Below, in pieces: positions 1 to 15,122 of a stretch of 64,000 bases of DNA. The notes under the pieces were generated by a model that saw only the letters and a program-made list of their open reading frames with translations, made no database searches and was not told where the DNA came from. This stretch comes from Lysobacter silvisoli (GTDB lineage: Bacteria > Pseudomonadota > Gammaproteobacteria > Xanthomonadales > Xanthomonadaceae), in assembly GCF_003382365.1 (NCBI RefSeq), contig NZ_QTSU01000001.1:930001-994000 (forward strand), written 5' to 3'. Position numbers and translations under genes: made by a program. Each line of letters opens with the position of its first letter. Position 1 is the first letter of the stretch.

Positions 1-65
1 ACGAACTGCGCGCCTACGACCGCCAGCGCGAAGCGCCGCCGCTGACGCGGCCTACGCGCTGGTAA
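1..65 (+). CDS. 3' end of an upstream gene, possibly zipA
   Basis: An open frame enters from the left edge and ends at TAA 63-65. The last residues read ELRAYDRQREAPPLTRPTRW. The gene directly upstream of ligA in related Xanthomonadaceae and many gammaproteobacteria is zipA, whose product ends in a helix of the LREYD type, so a ZipA C-terminus fits position and sequence. Only about 20 residues are visible, so the identity is an inference from synteny. Confidence 0.45.
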   Translation, partial: ELRAYDRQREAPPLTRPTRW

Positions 66-87
66 CAGCGCAGGCAAAGCAAAAGCG

Positions 88-191
88 AATCCCCTCAATC
101 CTCCTCTCGCAAAGGGGGAGACGGCATTCGCGTGCGATCTAGCTTTGGCTGTTCCCCCCTTTGAAAAAGGGGGGCAGGGGGATTTGCTTCA
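88..191. repeat. Intergenic palindromic repeat, CCCCCTTTGAAAAAGGGGG family
   Basis: This stretch before ligA contains the hairpin CCCCCCTTTGAAAAAGGGGGG (about 154-174) followed by CAGGGGGATTTGCTT. At the left edge an inverted, degraded counterpart reads AAGCGAATCCCC near 90, so the unit looks like a short element with imperfect terminal inverted repeats of the type AAGCRAATCCCC. Related copies occur at 5470-5507, 37301-37432 and 56408-56450. It encodes nothing recognisable. Confidence 0.7.
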
Positions 192-206
192 CCCGCATCT
201 AACTAA

Positions 207-2621
<2,415 letters not shown>

Positions 2622-2639
2622 ATCGATGAGCGCGTTCGA

Positions 2640-3659
2640 ATGAGCACGTCCCAAACCGGCCCCGGCTGGCGCCACGGCCTCGATGCGCCTGCCCAGTGGA
2701 CGCCCAGCGCCTCGCCCGACGCGCTGCGCCTGCGCGCCCGGGTCAACCGCCTGATCCGCGAGTTCTTCCACGCCCGTAACGTGCTCGAAGTGGAAACGCC
2801 GGTGCTCTCGCGCGCCGGCAACACCGATCCCAACATCGCCTCGTTCTCGCTGACCTTCGCCGGACGCACCGACGGCGCGCCGCGCACGCGCTGGCTGCGC
2901 ACCTCGCCCGAATATCCGCTCAAGCGCCTGCTCGCCGCGGGCCTGGGCGATTGCTACGAACTGGGCCGGGTCTTCCGCGACGGCGAGGCCGGCGGCCGCC
3001 ACAACCCAGAATTCAGCATGCTCGAGTGGTACCGTCTGGGCTACGACCACCAGCGCCTGATCGACGAGACCGCCGAACTGGTGCAGGCCGCGCTGGCCCT
3101 GGTCGGCCGCAGCGCCACGCTGCGCCGGGTGAGCTATCGCGAGTTGTACCGCGAGCGCCTGGGCCTGGATCCGATGCAGGCCGGCGAACCCGAATTGCGC
3201 GCCGCACTAGGGGACGTCGTGATCGATCCCCAAGGCCTGACCCGCGACGACTGGCTGGACCTGCTGATGACCCACCGCCTGCAGCCGGCCTTCGCCCGCG
3301 ACGAACTGCTGGCCGTGTACGACTACCCGGCCTCCCAGTGCGCGCTGGCGCGCGTGCGCGCGGACGATCCGCCGGTGGCCGAGCGCTTCGAGCTCTACCT
3401 GGGCCCGCTGGAACTGGCCAACGGCTACCACGAACTGGCCGACGCGGACGAGCAGGGAGAACGTTTTCAGCGCGACCTGGCGCTGCGTGCGCAACGCGGC
3501 GATGCCGCGCCGCCGCGCGACGAATTCCTGCTCGCCGCACTGGGCGCGGGCCTGCCGGCCAGTGCCGGCGTAGCGCTGGGCGTGGACCGCCTGCTGATGG
3601 CCCTGCTCGACAGCGGCCGCATCGCCGATGTGCTGGCGTTCGATTTCGCGCGCGCATGA
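2640..3659 (+). CDS. epmA: Elongation factor P--(R)-beta-lysine ligase EpmA
   Basis: A 339-residue class II lysyl-tRNA synthetase paralogue lacking the anticodon-binding domain; the family (GenX/PoxA/YjeA) attaches (R)-beta-lysine to a conserved lysine of elongation factor P and helps ribosomes through polyproline stretches. Visible class II signatures are the motif 2 region (FRDGEAGGRHNPEFSMLEWY) and motif 3 (GVALGVDRLLMALL) near the C-terminus. Length is close to E. coli EpmA (325). The start is ATG 18 nt after the ligA stop. The substrate gene efp and its partner epmB are not in the window. Confidence 0.94.
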   Translation: MSTSQTGPGWRHGLDAPAQWTPSASPDALRLRARVNRLIREFFHARNVLEVETPVLSRAGNTDPNIASFSLTFAGRTDGAPRTRWLRTSPEYPLKRLLAAGLGDCYELGRVFRDGEAGGRHNPEFSMLEWYRLGYDHQRLIDETAELVQAALALVGRSATLRRVSYRELYRERLGLDPMQAGEPELRAALGDVVIDPQGLTRDDWLDLLMTHRLQPAFARDELLAVYDYPASQCALARVRADDPPVAERFELYLGPLELANGYHELADADEQGERFQRDLALRAQRGDAAPPRDEFLLAALGAGLPASAGVALGVDRLLMALLDSGRIADVLAFDFARA

Positions 3660-3707
3660 CATCGCTGAACGACAGGCGCACGCCGCCAAACTTGGACCAG
3701 GTTTTGA

Positions 3708-3735
3708 TTGACCGTTCAGGGACGCGGGTTAGAGT
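3708..3735 (+). promoter_or_regulatory. Candidate promoter of the first DUF3011 gene
   Basis: TTGACC (3708-3713) and TAGAGT (3730-3735) are separated by 16 nt and lie 28 nt upstream of the ATG at 3764. The -10 and the eight bases before it (GACGCGG) match the region upstream of the second DUF3011 gene, which supports function. Not experimentally known. Confidence 0.6.
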
Positions 3736-3763
3736 GATCGCGTCTGACCTTGGGGAGTCTCGG

Positions 3764-4504
3764 ATGCGCGTACGCACGGCCACGATGGTGACGCTGGCGC
3801 TGGCCTTTGCGGCCGGCACGGGGACGGCGTCGGCGCAAGCCGGCGGCGAAACCCTGTACGGCGACCGCGTGCTGCGCTGCGAATCCGCCGGCGACGCCCC
3901 GCGCCAGTGCCCGGCCGACACCAGCGGCGGCGTGCGCCTGCTGCGGCGTCTGTCCGGCAGCGACTGCGACGAAGGCAAGAGCTGGGGCGTGGACCGCAGC
4001 GGCGTCTGGGTCGCGCGCGGCTGCAGCGCCGATTTCCTGCTCGGCCAGGGCGGCAGCGGCAAGGACAGCCGCAGCGGCGACCGCGTGCTGCGCTGCGAAT
4101 CCAAGGGCGGGCGCTGGAACCATTGCCGCGCCGACGGCAGCGGCGGCGTGCAACTGGTGCGCCAGCTGTCCAAGCGCCCCTGCATTCGCGACCAGACCTG
4201 GGGCGCGGACGGGCAGGGCCTGTGGGTGTCCGGCGGCTGCCGCGGCGAATTCCAGGTGGTGTCCAGCGATCCGCGCGTGGTCTACCCCACGGTGCCGCGC
4301 GCGCGCCTGGTGCGCTGCGAATCGATCAAGAGCCTGGCCCAGCGCTGCGCGGTGGAAACCGGTGCGGGCGTGCGCCTGCACAAGCAGCTTTCGCGCTCGC
4401 AGTGCGTGGAAGGCCGCAGCTGGGGCTACGACCGCAACGGCATCTGGGTCGAAGAAGGCTGCCGCGCCGAGTTCGAAGTGGGCGTGGCGCGCAACGGCGG
4501 CTGA
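3764..4504 (+). CDS. Secreted DUF3011 protein with three Cys-rich repeats
   Basis: A 246-residue exported protein. Residues 1-25 form a signal peptide ending ASA-QA. The rest is three copies of a roughly 55-65-residue DUF3011 repeat, each opening with RCES, having a middle cysteine, a cysteine before a G-x-S/T-W-G motif, then GxWV and a final GC. Four cysteines per repeat suggest disulfides in the periplasm or outside the cell. The start follows a candidate promoter and a GGGGAG ribosome site. A paralogue lies directly downstream with its own promoter. The family has no established function; DUF3011 is common in Xanthomonadaceae. Confidence 0.88.
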   Translation: MRVRTATMVTLALAFAAGTGTASAQAGGETLYGDRVLRCESAGDAPRQCPADTSGGVRLLRRLSGSDCDEGKSWGVDRSGVWVARGCSADFLLGQGGSGKDSRSGDRVLRCESKGGRWNHCRADGSGGVQLVRQLSKRPCIRDQTWGADGQGLWVSGGCRGEFQVVSSDPRVVYPTVPRARLVRCESIKSLAQRCAVETGAGVRLHKQLSRSQCVEGRSWGYDRNGIWVEEGCRAEFEVGVARNGG

Positions 4505-4599
4505 GGCGCGGCCGGACCATGGCGCCCCTGCCGTTGGTCATGACACGCTTAAGCCGTAGATGAACGCAATACCGGCGGGCAGGACCTCGCCACGAAATC

Positions 4600-4631
4600 T
4601 TGAACTCGCGTTAAGCGGACGCGGCTAGAGT
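4600..4631 (+). promoter_or_regulatory. Candidate promoter of the second DUF3011 gene
   Basis: TAGAGT at 4626-4631 is preceded by GGACGCGGC, nearly identical to the sequence before the -10 of the first DUF3011 gene. A TTGAAC at 4600-4605 is the best -35 match, but the 20-nt spacer is long, so the -35 assignment is weak. The ATG is at 4661 with ACGGAG as ribosome site. Confidence 0.45.
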
Positions 4632-4660
4632 TTTCCTCAACTGACAACGGAGTGACGGAC

Positions 4661-5416
4661 ATGGTCGTACGCATCGTTTCCACTATCGCCCTGGCGCTCG
4701 GCGTCAGCGCAGCCGCGCACGCCCAATACGGCGGTTATCCGGGTTACGGCGACCAGCAGAACGTGCGCTGCGAATCCGACGACGGACGCAGCCGCACCTG
4801 CTATGCCGACACCCGCGGCGGCGTGCGCCTGGTGCGCCAGCTGTCCAAGTCGCAGTGCGTGCAGGGCCAGACCTGGGGCTACAACCGCGACGGCATCTGG
4901 GTCAGCAACGGTTGCCGCGGCGAGTTCGAAGTCGGCCGCGGCGACGGCGGCTGGAACGGCGGCGGCGGTTGGAACGGCGGCGGTGGCGACACCGTGCGCT
5001 GCGAGTCCGACGATGGCCGCTACCGCACCTGCAACATCAACGGCAACCGCGCGCGCCTGGTGCGCCAGTTGTCCAAGTCGCCCTGCGTGGAAGGCCAGAG
5101 CTGGGGCTCGCAGCGCGGCAGCGTGTGGGTCAGCAACGGCTGCCGCGGCGAGTTCAGCAGCGGCCGCGGCAATGGCGGCTGGAACGGCGGTGGCGGTTGG
5201 AACGGAGGCGGCGGCAACCAGTGGCGCAGCATGACCTGCGAGTCCAACGACGGCCGCGAAGGCCGCATGCGCCGCTGCAACACCACCATCCGCGACGGCG
5301 CGCGCCTGATCCGCCAGACCTCCAAGAGCGCCTGCATCGAAGGCCGCACCTGGGGCTGGGACAACAACGGCATCTGGGTGCAGATGGGTTGCCGCGGCGA
5401 GTTCAGCGTGCGCTGA
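4661..5416 (+). CDS. Secreted DUF3011 protein with Gly/Trp linkers
   Basis: A 251-residue paralogue of the preceding gene product. A short signal peptide ends AHA-Q near residue 23. Three DUF3011 repeats follow, with the same RCES, C-x-E/Q-G-x-S/T-W-G, WV and GCRGEF signature. Repeats two and three are joined to their predecessors by linkers built from GGWNGGGG units, which the first paralogue lacks. An in-frame GTG at 4652 could add three residues, but ATG 4661 has the better spacing to ACGGAG. The gene ends at a strong terminator. Function unknown; binding of a cell-wall or surface ligand by a disulfide-bonded repeat is a guess. Confidence 0.88.
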   Translation: MVVRIVSTIALALGVSAAAHAQYGGYPGYGDQQNVRCESDDGRSRTCYADTRGGVRLVRQLSKSQCVQGQTWGYNRDGIWVSNGCRGEFEVGRGDGGWNGGGGWNGGGGDTVRCESDDGRYRTCNINGNRARLVRQLSKSPCVEGQSWGSQRGSVWVSNGCRGEFSSGRGNGGWNGGGGWNGGGGNQWRSMTCESNDGREGRMRRCNTTIRDGARLIRQTSKSACIEGRTWGWDNNGIWVQMGCRGEFSVR

Positions 5417-5443
5417 TCGTCCGCAACACCCGCACCAGCGAAG

Positions 5444-5468
5444 GCCCCGCAGCGATGCGGGGCTTTTT
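5444..5468 (+). terminator. Rho-independent terminator after the DUF3011 pair
   Basis: GCCCCGC (5444-5450), loop AGCGAT, GCGGGGC (5457-5463), then TTTTT. It closes the second DUF3011 gene. Confidence 0.9.
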
Positions 5469-5469
5469 C

Positions 5470-5507
5470 TTCCCCCTTTGAAAAAGGGGGATTGAGGTGG
5501 ATTGGCT
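5470..5507. repeat. CCCCCTTTGAAAAAGGGGG-family repeat
   Basis: CCCCCTTTGAAAAAGGGGG is followed by ATTGAGGTGGATTGGCT, a shorter and partly degraded version of the unit seen at 88-191. It lies between the terminator and mtnA and could also give stem-loop structure. Confidence 0.7.
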
Positions 5508-5551
5508 CCGCACTCGCCGTCCTCCCACACCCCCTGCGATAAACTGGCCGC

Positions 5552-6607
5552 ATGACCGACATCGACTTCGACCGTTACGACCGCATCCGTCCCATCCGCT
5601 GGACCGGCGACGCCCTGGAACTGCTGGACCAGCGCCGCCTGCCGTTCCAGGTCGAGTACGTGCGCTGCGGGGACAGCGACGCGGTGGCCGCGGCCATCCA
5701 CGCGCTGACCGTGCGCGGTGCGCCGGCGATCGGCATCGCCGCCGCCTGGGGCGCGGTGCTGGCCGCGCGCGAGGTCGAAGCCGCCGACGGCGTGGCCGCG
5801 CTGGCCGCGCTGGAGCCGGCGCTGCAGCGCCTCAACGCCGCACGTCCGACCGCGGTCAACCTGGCCTGGGCGCTGGCGCGCATGCGCGGCGCGCTGGCCG
5901 GCGCGGGCGCCGACTGGCGCGCGCGCCTGGAGCGCGAAGCCCAGGCCATCGCCGAGGAAGACCTGGCTGCCAACCGCCGCATGGGCGCGCTGGGCGCGGC
6001 CCTGATCGCGCCCGGCAGCGGCGTGCTCACCCATTGCAACACCGGCTCGCTGGCCACCGCCGGCTTCGGCACCGCGCTGGGCGTGATCCGCGCGGGCGTG
6101 GCCCAGGGGCGCATCGACCGCGTCTACGCCGGCGAGACCCGGCCCTGGCTGCAGGGCGCGCGCCTGACCGTGTGGGAGCTCGAGCAGGACGGCATCGCCC
6201 CGACCCTGATCGCCGACGCCGCCGCCTCGCACCTGATGAAGAGCGGGCAGGTGCAGTGGGTGGTGGTCGGCGCCGACCGCATCTGCGCCAACGGCGACAC
6301 CGCCAACAAGATCGGCACCTACCAGCTGGCCATCGCCGCGCGCCACCACGGGCTGAAGTTCATGGTCGCCGCGCCTTCGTCCACGGTGGACATGGCCACG
6401 CCCTCGGGCGACGCGATCGAGATCGAGGAGCGCGACCCCGGCGAGCTGTTCGGCGTGGGCGGAGTGCGCACCGCGGCCGAGAACGTGGGCGCCTGGAACC
6501 CGGTGTTCGACGTGACCCCGCACGAGCTGATCGACGCCATCGTCACCGAGCGCGGGGTGATCGAGCGCCCCGACGCCGCCGCCATGCGAGCCGCGTTCCC
6601 GGGCTGA
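5552..6607 (+). CDS. mtnA: S-methyl-5-thioribose-1-phosphate isomerase MtnA
   Basis: Converts methylthioribose-1-phosphate to methylthioribulose-1-phosphate in the methionine salvage pathway. The 351-residue protein matches the usual family length and has the conserved catalytic cysteine in [18 protein letters not shown] and the catalytic aspartate in [20 protein letters not shown]; the latter also marks the relationship to eIF2B alpha. The early [15 protein letters not shown] substrate motif is present. There is no good ribosome site before the ATG, and a GATAAACT -10-like sequence lies just 10-20 nt upstream, so a very short leader is possible. Other salvage genes are not nearby. Confidence 0.95.
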   Translation: MTDIDFDRYDRIRPIRWTGDALELLDQRRLPFQVEYVRCGDSDAVAAAIHALTVRGAPAIGIAAAWGAVLAAREVEAADGVAALAALEPALQRLNAARPTAVNLAWALARMRGALAGAGADWRARLEREAQAIAEEDLAANRRMGALGAALIAPGSGVLTHCNTGSLATAGFGTALGVIRAGVAQGRIDRVYAGETRPWLQGARLTVWELEQDGIAPTLIADAAASHLMKSGQVQWVVVGADRICANGDTANKIGTYQLAIAARHHGLKFMVAAPSSTVDMATPSGDAIEIEERDPGELFGVGGVRTAAENVGAWNPVFDVTPHELIDAIVTERGVIERPDAAAMRAAFPG

Positions 6608-6683
6608 ACCCGAGTCCCGCGCGGGGCCTGTGCCAGGCCCCGCAATTCACCCCGCAAGTGCTTGTTTCTGCGTGGGAATCGGA

Positions 6684-6713
6684 CTGCCGTGAAAGCGGCG
6701 TTCGTGCTATCAT
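6684..6713 (+). promoter_or_regulatory. Candidate gyrA promoter
   Basis: TATCAT at 6708-6713 is a good -10 match. CTGCCG at 6684-6689, 18 nt upstream, is a weak -35. A leader of roughly 110 nt would result. Confidence 0.4.
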
Positions 6714-6735
6714 TTCCTGTCCTCCTACGCCGCTG

Positions 6736-6774
6736 CGCGCGGGCCGCGAATCCAGCCCGCGCGGGCCGGTTTTT
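6736..6774 (+). promoter_or_regulatory. GC-rich hairpin with T-run in the gyrA leader
   Basis: CGCGCGGGC (6736-6744) pairs perfectly with GCCCGCGCG (6755-6763) around a 10-nt loop; GGCCGG then TTTTT follows. A competing hairpin is possible because 6755-6766 is itself a palindrome. The T-run starts six bases after the stem, so it is at best an imperfect intrinsic terminator; attenuation is only a suggestion. Confidence 0.35.
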
Positions 6775-6830
6775 GCCGCCGCCCGGCACGGCCGACGGGG
6801 ACGCCACACCACCGCCCGTACGGAACCCTG

Positions 6831-9545
<2,715 letters not shown>

Positions 9546-9567
9546 CCGGTTCGCGATAGGCCACACG

Positions 9568-9599
9568 GACAACGCCGCCTTCGGGCGGCGTTGTCTTTT
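9568..9599 (+). terminator. Rho-independent terminator of gyrA
   Basis: A perfect 12-bp stem, GACAACGCCGCC (9568-9579) with GGCGGCGTTGTC (9584-9595), is closed by a TTCG tetraloop and followed by TTTT. Confidence 0.93.
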
Positions 9600-9616
9600 G
9601 TGCCAGCCCAGGCGGT

Positions 9617-9919
9617 ATGCGCGCCATCCGCGGCGCCAAAATTCCCCACTTTCTGGACCTTGATGGCGATTTGCGTCCCGTGGTCGACTTTGCGGGCTGG
9701 AAACCGCCGGCATTCGTGGGCCATAGGGACGTGAACCAATCCGATGTCACCGCCGTCGGTTACCTGCTGGTAACGGCTTGCGTCGCCAGCAATTTCTATG
9801 CGGCCAGCCTTATAGACGACTCCGCGCTGAGAAAACGCGCCAAGAACATTGCGGCTTTGGTGGTGATCGCGCTTTTCGGTTATTCGCACTGGCTGACCTA
9901 CCTTGCCGCGGACCTATGA
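9617..9919 (+). CDS. Small predicted membrane protein, unrecognised
   Basis: A 100-residue frame with no family recognised. The C-terminal 60 residues look like two membrane segments (about VTAVGYLLVTACVASNFYAASL and NIAALVVIALFGYSHWLTYLAA) joined by a short charged loop DDSALRKRAK. Base composition is visibly less GC-rich than the neighbours. The ribosome site is weak and the first 40 residues are not convincing, so the start may be downstream (GTG 9681 is one option). It sits between the gyrA terminator and a bidirectional terminator, so it would be a single-gene transcript. Confidence 0.5.
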   Translation: MRAIRGAKIPHFLDLDGDLRPVVDFAGWKPPAFVGHRDVNQSDVTAVGYLLVTACVASNFYAASLIDDSALRKRAKNIAALVVIALFGYSHWLTYLAADL

Positions 9920-9943
9920 GGGCGACCGTGGCGGCAGGCAAAA

Positions 9944-9971
9944 AAGAACCCCGGCTCGCGCCGGGGTTCTT
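9944..9971. terminator. Bidirectional terminator
   Basis: AAGAACCCCGGC (9944-9955), loop TCGC, GCCGGGGTTCTT (9960-9971) gives a 12-bp stem. On the minus strand six Ts follow, ending the M4 protease transcript whose stop is at 10004; on the plus strand a weaker GGTTTGCTT follows and could end the small membrane protein gene. Confidence 0.9.
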
Positions 9972-10003
9972 GGTTTGCTTGTTGATCTTGACTTGGGCCA
10001 GGA

Positions 10004-12727
<2,724 letters not shown>

Positions 12728-12758
12728 CAAAAAGAAAACCCCGGCCGGAGCCGGGGTT
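12728..12758 (-). terminator. Terminator of the M12 protease gene
   Basis: AACCCCGGC (12737-12745), loop CGGA, GCCGGGGTT (12750-12758). Read on the minus strand the stem is followed by TTCTTTTT. The stem core is the same as in the terminator of the neighbouring M4 protease gene. Confidence 0.9.
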
Positions 12759-12801
12759 GTTGGTCGAGCGCGGCAGGCGGGTGCGCGGACCCGCCCGGCG
12801 A

Positions 12802-14712
12802 TCAGAAGGTCAGGCTCCAGCTGTTGATGTAGCCCACGTCCTGGCCGGCGCGATCGGCCGCACGCAGCTTCCAGGCGCCGTTGAGCGTCTCGCTGCTCAG
12901 GTTGATGGCCTGGTTGCTGATGATCACGTTGTCGCCGCTGGTGCCGGTGCGGTTGTGCAGGTTGTAGACCGTGCCGTCCGGGGCCAGCAGGTCGACGATC
13001 AGGTCGCCCTTGTACGGGTGCTGGATGTTCACCGACACCTGCGAGTTGCTGGGCGCGTTGCCCGAACGGCCGGAGACGGTGATCGTGCTGGTTACGCCGG
13101 TGGCGTTGTTGTCCGGGATGTTGACGTCGGTGGTGTTGCTGTAGGTCTGCACGCCGCCGCCGCTGCTGACCGTGACCGACGAGCTCTTGGTGTGGGTGGC
13201 GCCGTCGTCGTCGGTGACCGTCAGGGTGACGGTGTACGTGCCGGCCGCGGCGTAGGTGCGGCTGGGGTTGGTCGCGGTGGAGGTGCCGCCATCGCCGAAG
13301 TTCCAGCTGCGCGAGACGATGCTGCCATCGCTGTCGCTGGAGCTGTCGGTGAACGTGGCGGTCAGACCGCTGGTGCTGGAGCTGAAGTTGGCCACCGGCG
13401 CCGCGTTCGCGCCCGGGTCGGCGCGGAACGCCGCCATGGTCGCCTTGGTCTGCACCAGCACGCGCTGGTTGTGGCTGAGGTTGGTGTTGCCCATGGCCAC
13501 GCCGTTGTAGGTCACGTCCGGGTTGGACCAATAGTTCAGGCGGGTGCAGGCCGCGCCGCTGCACTGGTAGGCCATGATCGTGCGCCAGCGCGCGCCGCTG
13601 GCCGGCGCGTACTGGTAGCCGTGACCGTAGGCGTAGGGGGTGCTGGTCGGGTCGTTGGCCGGATCGTGGCGCGCCGACAGCAGGTGGCCGATCTCGTGGG
13701 CGAAGCTGTAGTAGCCGGTCGCGCAATCCCAGTACACGGTGGCGAAGGCGCTGGCGGCGTTGGAGCCGATCGCGCGGGCGCGGCCGCAGTTGCTGTCGTC
13801 GTCGATGACCAGCACGTTGACGTCGGCGGCGTTGGCGTCGCGGCTGGCATGGATGTCGTCCATGTAGCCGTCGTTGGTGACGGCGAAGCGCGCCACGTCG
13901 GTGGCGTGGCCGTCGCCGACCGAGGTGTACTCGACCGTGCGGTAGTTGGCCAGGACCATGTTGATGCCGACGTTGGAATTCACGTAGCCCTGATTGCTCT
14001 CGGCCACGGCCAGTTCGATCAGCGCCTCCATGTCGCCGCCGTAGGCCGCGACGGCCTGGTTGGTGGCCACCACCTGCACGCGGATGGTCGCGGTGGCGCC
14101 GGGATCGATCGCGGCCGCGCCGACCAGGCCGCCGGAGCGAGCGGCCGTGCCGCGCATGTCGAACTGCGGCATCGAGGCTTCGTTGTAGTCCGCGGCGTGG
14201 TCCGGCGGCATCCGGCTTTCGTCGACTTCGATCACCGCGTTGGTGCCGTCGGGCAGCGACTGGATGCGGTACAGGGTGCCGTCGACGCGGGCATTGCCGG
14301 TGATGCGGTCGCCGTGGCGGACCAGGGTGACGGTGTTGCGTGCGTCGCGACCGACTTCGCGCGCGCCGCGCAGGGCGGCGGCGTTGCGCGAGTCGCGCAG
14401 GCGGCCTTGCCAGACGGTGTTGCCGCGCGGGGTCTTGCGCGCATCGTCCAGCACCGCGGTGACCAGCTGCGAGCCCAGGCGCAGTTCGATCTCGCGCGTC
14501 TGCGCGCTGACCACCGAGGCGTCGGCGCGCTGGATGCGCATGGCGCGGGTGGGGGCGGCCTGGGCCAGGTGCCGGGCGGCGGCGAGCGCGGCGCGCTGCG
14601 GGGCCGGCGCTTCGCCCACGAACAGCGGCTTGGCGGCGAAGGCCGGCGCGCTGGCGATGGACAGGAGCAGGGCGGCCCGGGCGAGGGGCGCGGCGTAGTG
14701 ACGGGTGGTCAT
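12802..14712 (-). CDS. Secreted M12-type (metzincin) metalloprotease with PKD and P domains
   Basis: A 636-residue exported zinc protease. A signal peptide ends AFA-AK near residue 27; an Arg-rich prodomain follows. The catalytic domain has the metzincin motif HEIGHLLSARHD (His339, Glu340, His343, His349), typical of reprolysin-like M12 enzymes. After it come a PKD domain beginning [11 protein letters not shown] and a P domain ending [12 protein letters not shown]. The ATG at 14712 (MTTRHYAAP) is chosen because the signal peptide follows it; the open frame continues 145 codons further without coding character. Substrates are unknown. The promoter faces that of the alpha-2-macroglobulin gene. 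Confidence 0.92.
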   Translation of the reverse strand: MTTRHYAAPLARAALLLSIASAPAFAAKPLFVGEAPAPQRAALAAARHLAQAAPTRAMRIQRADASVVSAQTREIELRLGSQLVTAVLDDARKTPRGNTVWQGRLRDSRNAAALRGAREVGRDARNTVTLVRHGDRITGNARVDGTLYRIQSLPDGTNAVIEVDESRMPPDHAADYNEASMPQFDMRGTAARSGGLVGAAAIDPGATATIRVQVVATNQAVAAYGGDMEALIELAVAESNQGYVNSNVGINMVLANYRTVEYTSVGDGHATDVARFAVTNDGYMDDIHASRDANAADVNVLVIDDDSNCGRARAIGSNAASAFATVYWDCATGYYSFAHEIGHLLSARHDPANDPTSTPYAYGHGYQYAPASGARWRTIMAYQCSGAACTRLNYWSNPDVTYNGVAMGNTNLSHNQRVLVQTKATMAAFRADPGANAAPVANFSSSTSGLTATFTDSSSDSDGSIVSRSWNFGDGGTSTATNPSRTYAAAGTYTVTLTVTDDDGATHTKSSSVTVSSGGGVQTYSNTTDVNIPDNNATGVTSTITVSGRSGNAPSNSQVSVNIQHPYKGDLIVDLLAPDGTVYNLHNRTGTSGDNVIISNQAINLSSETLNGAWKLRAADRAGQDVGYINSWSLTF

Positions 14713-15122
14713 CGGGTTCTCTCTCTGGTCGGCCGCGGACGGCCGTGGCGATGGCGGTGTCTCCGCGCGCGGCTTCCGTGCTCGCCGACGCGCCGAGGGT
14801 GGCAGGAGCCGCGCGGCGATCGACGCACGCCGCGCTGCGCTCCTTTTCCAACCTAGCCAAGCAGCGGCCGGCCTGGAGAGAGGGAAAGACCCGCCGGCGG
14901 CGCGCGCAAGCGTGACCGCAATCAAGCATCGGCGTTTACGTTGCGCTGCGGGATACACACTGGTTATGAATTGAAACAGTGTTCTAAATCCGGTCTTGGC
15001 ACATCCGGCATGCAAGTGCCGTGCCGGTAACGCCGCCGAACCGGTCGCTAAATATTTGCCAACGTCGCTGCTGCGTAACACATGCGCCGCTCTATACTCG
15101 TCGCAACCCGAGGGGAGACGAC
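14713..15122. promoter_or_regulatory. Divergent promoter region, M12 protease / alpha-2-macroglobulin
   Basis: 410 bp without a gene. On the plus strand TATACT (15093-15098) is a good -10 for the alpha-2-macroglobulin gene, with no clear -35 at normal spacing, and GAGGGGAG (about 15110-15117) is its ribosome site. Around 14930-14990 composition turns AT-rich and holds the inverted repeat ACACTG (14957-14962) ... CAGTGT (14977-14982) with a 14-nt spacer, placed where it could control the minus-strand protease gene. Confidence 0.45.

Noticed and set aside
3207-3689. A 160-codon minus-strand frame opposite the end of epmA
   Set aside because: Antisense shadow; no coding features.
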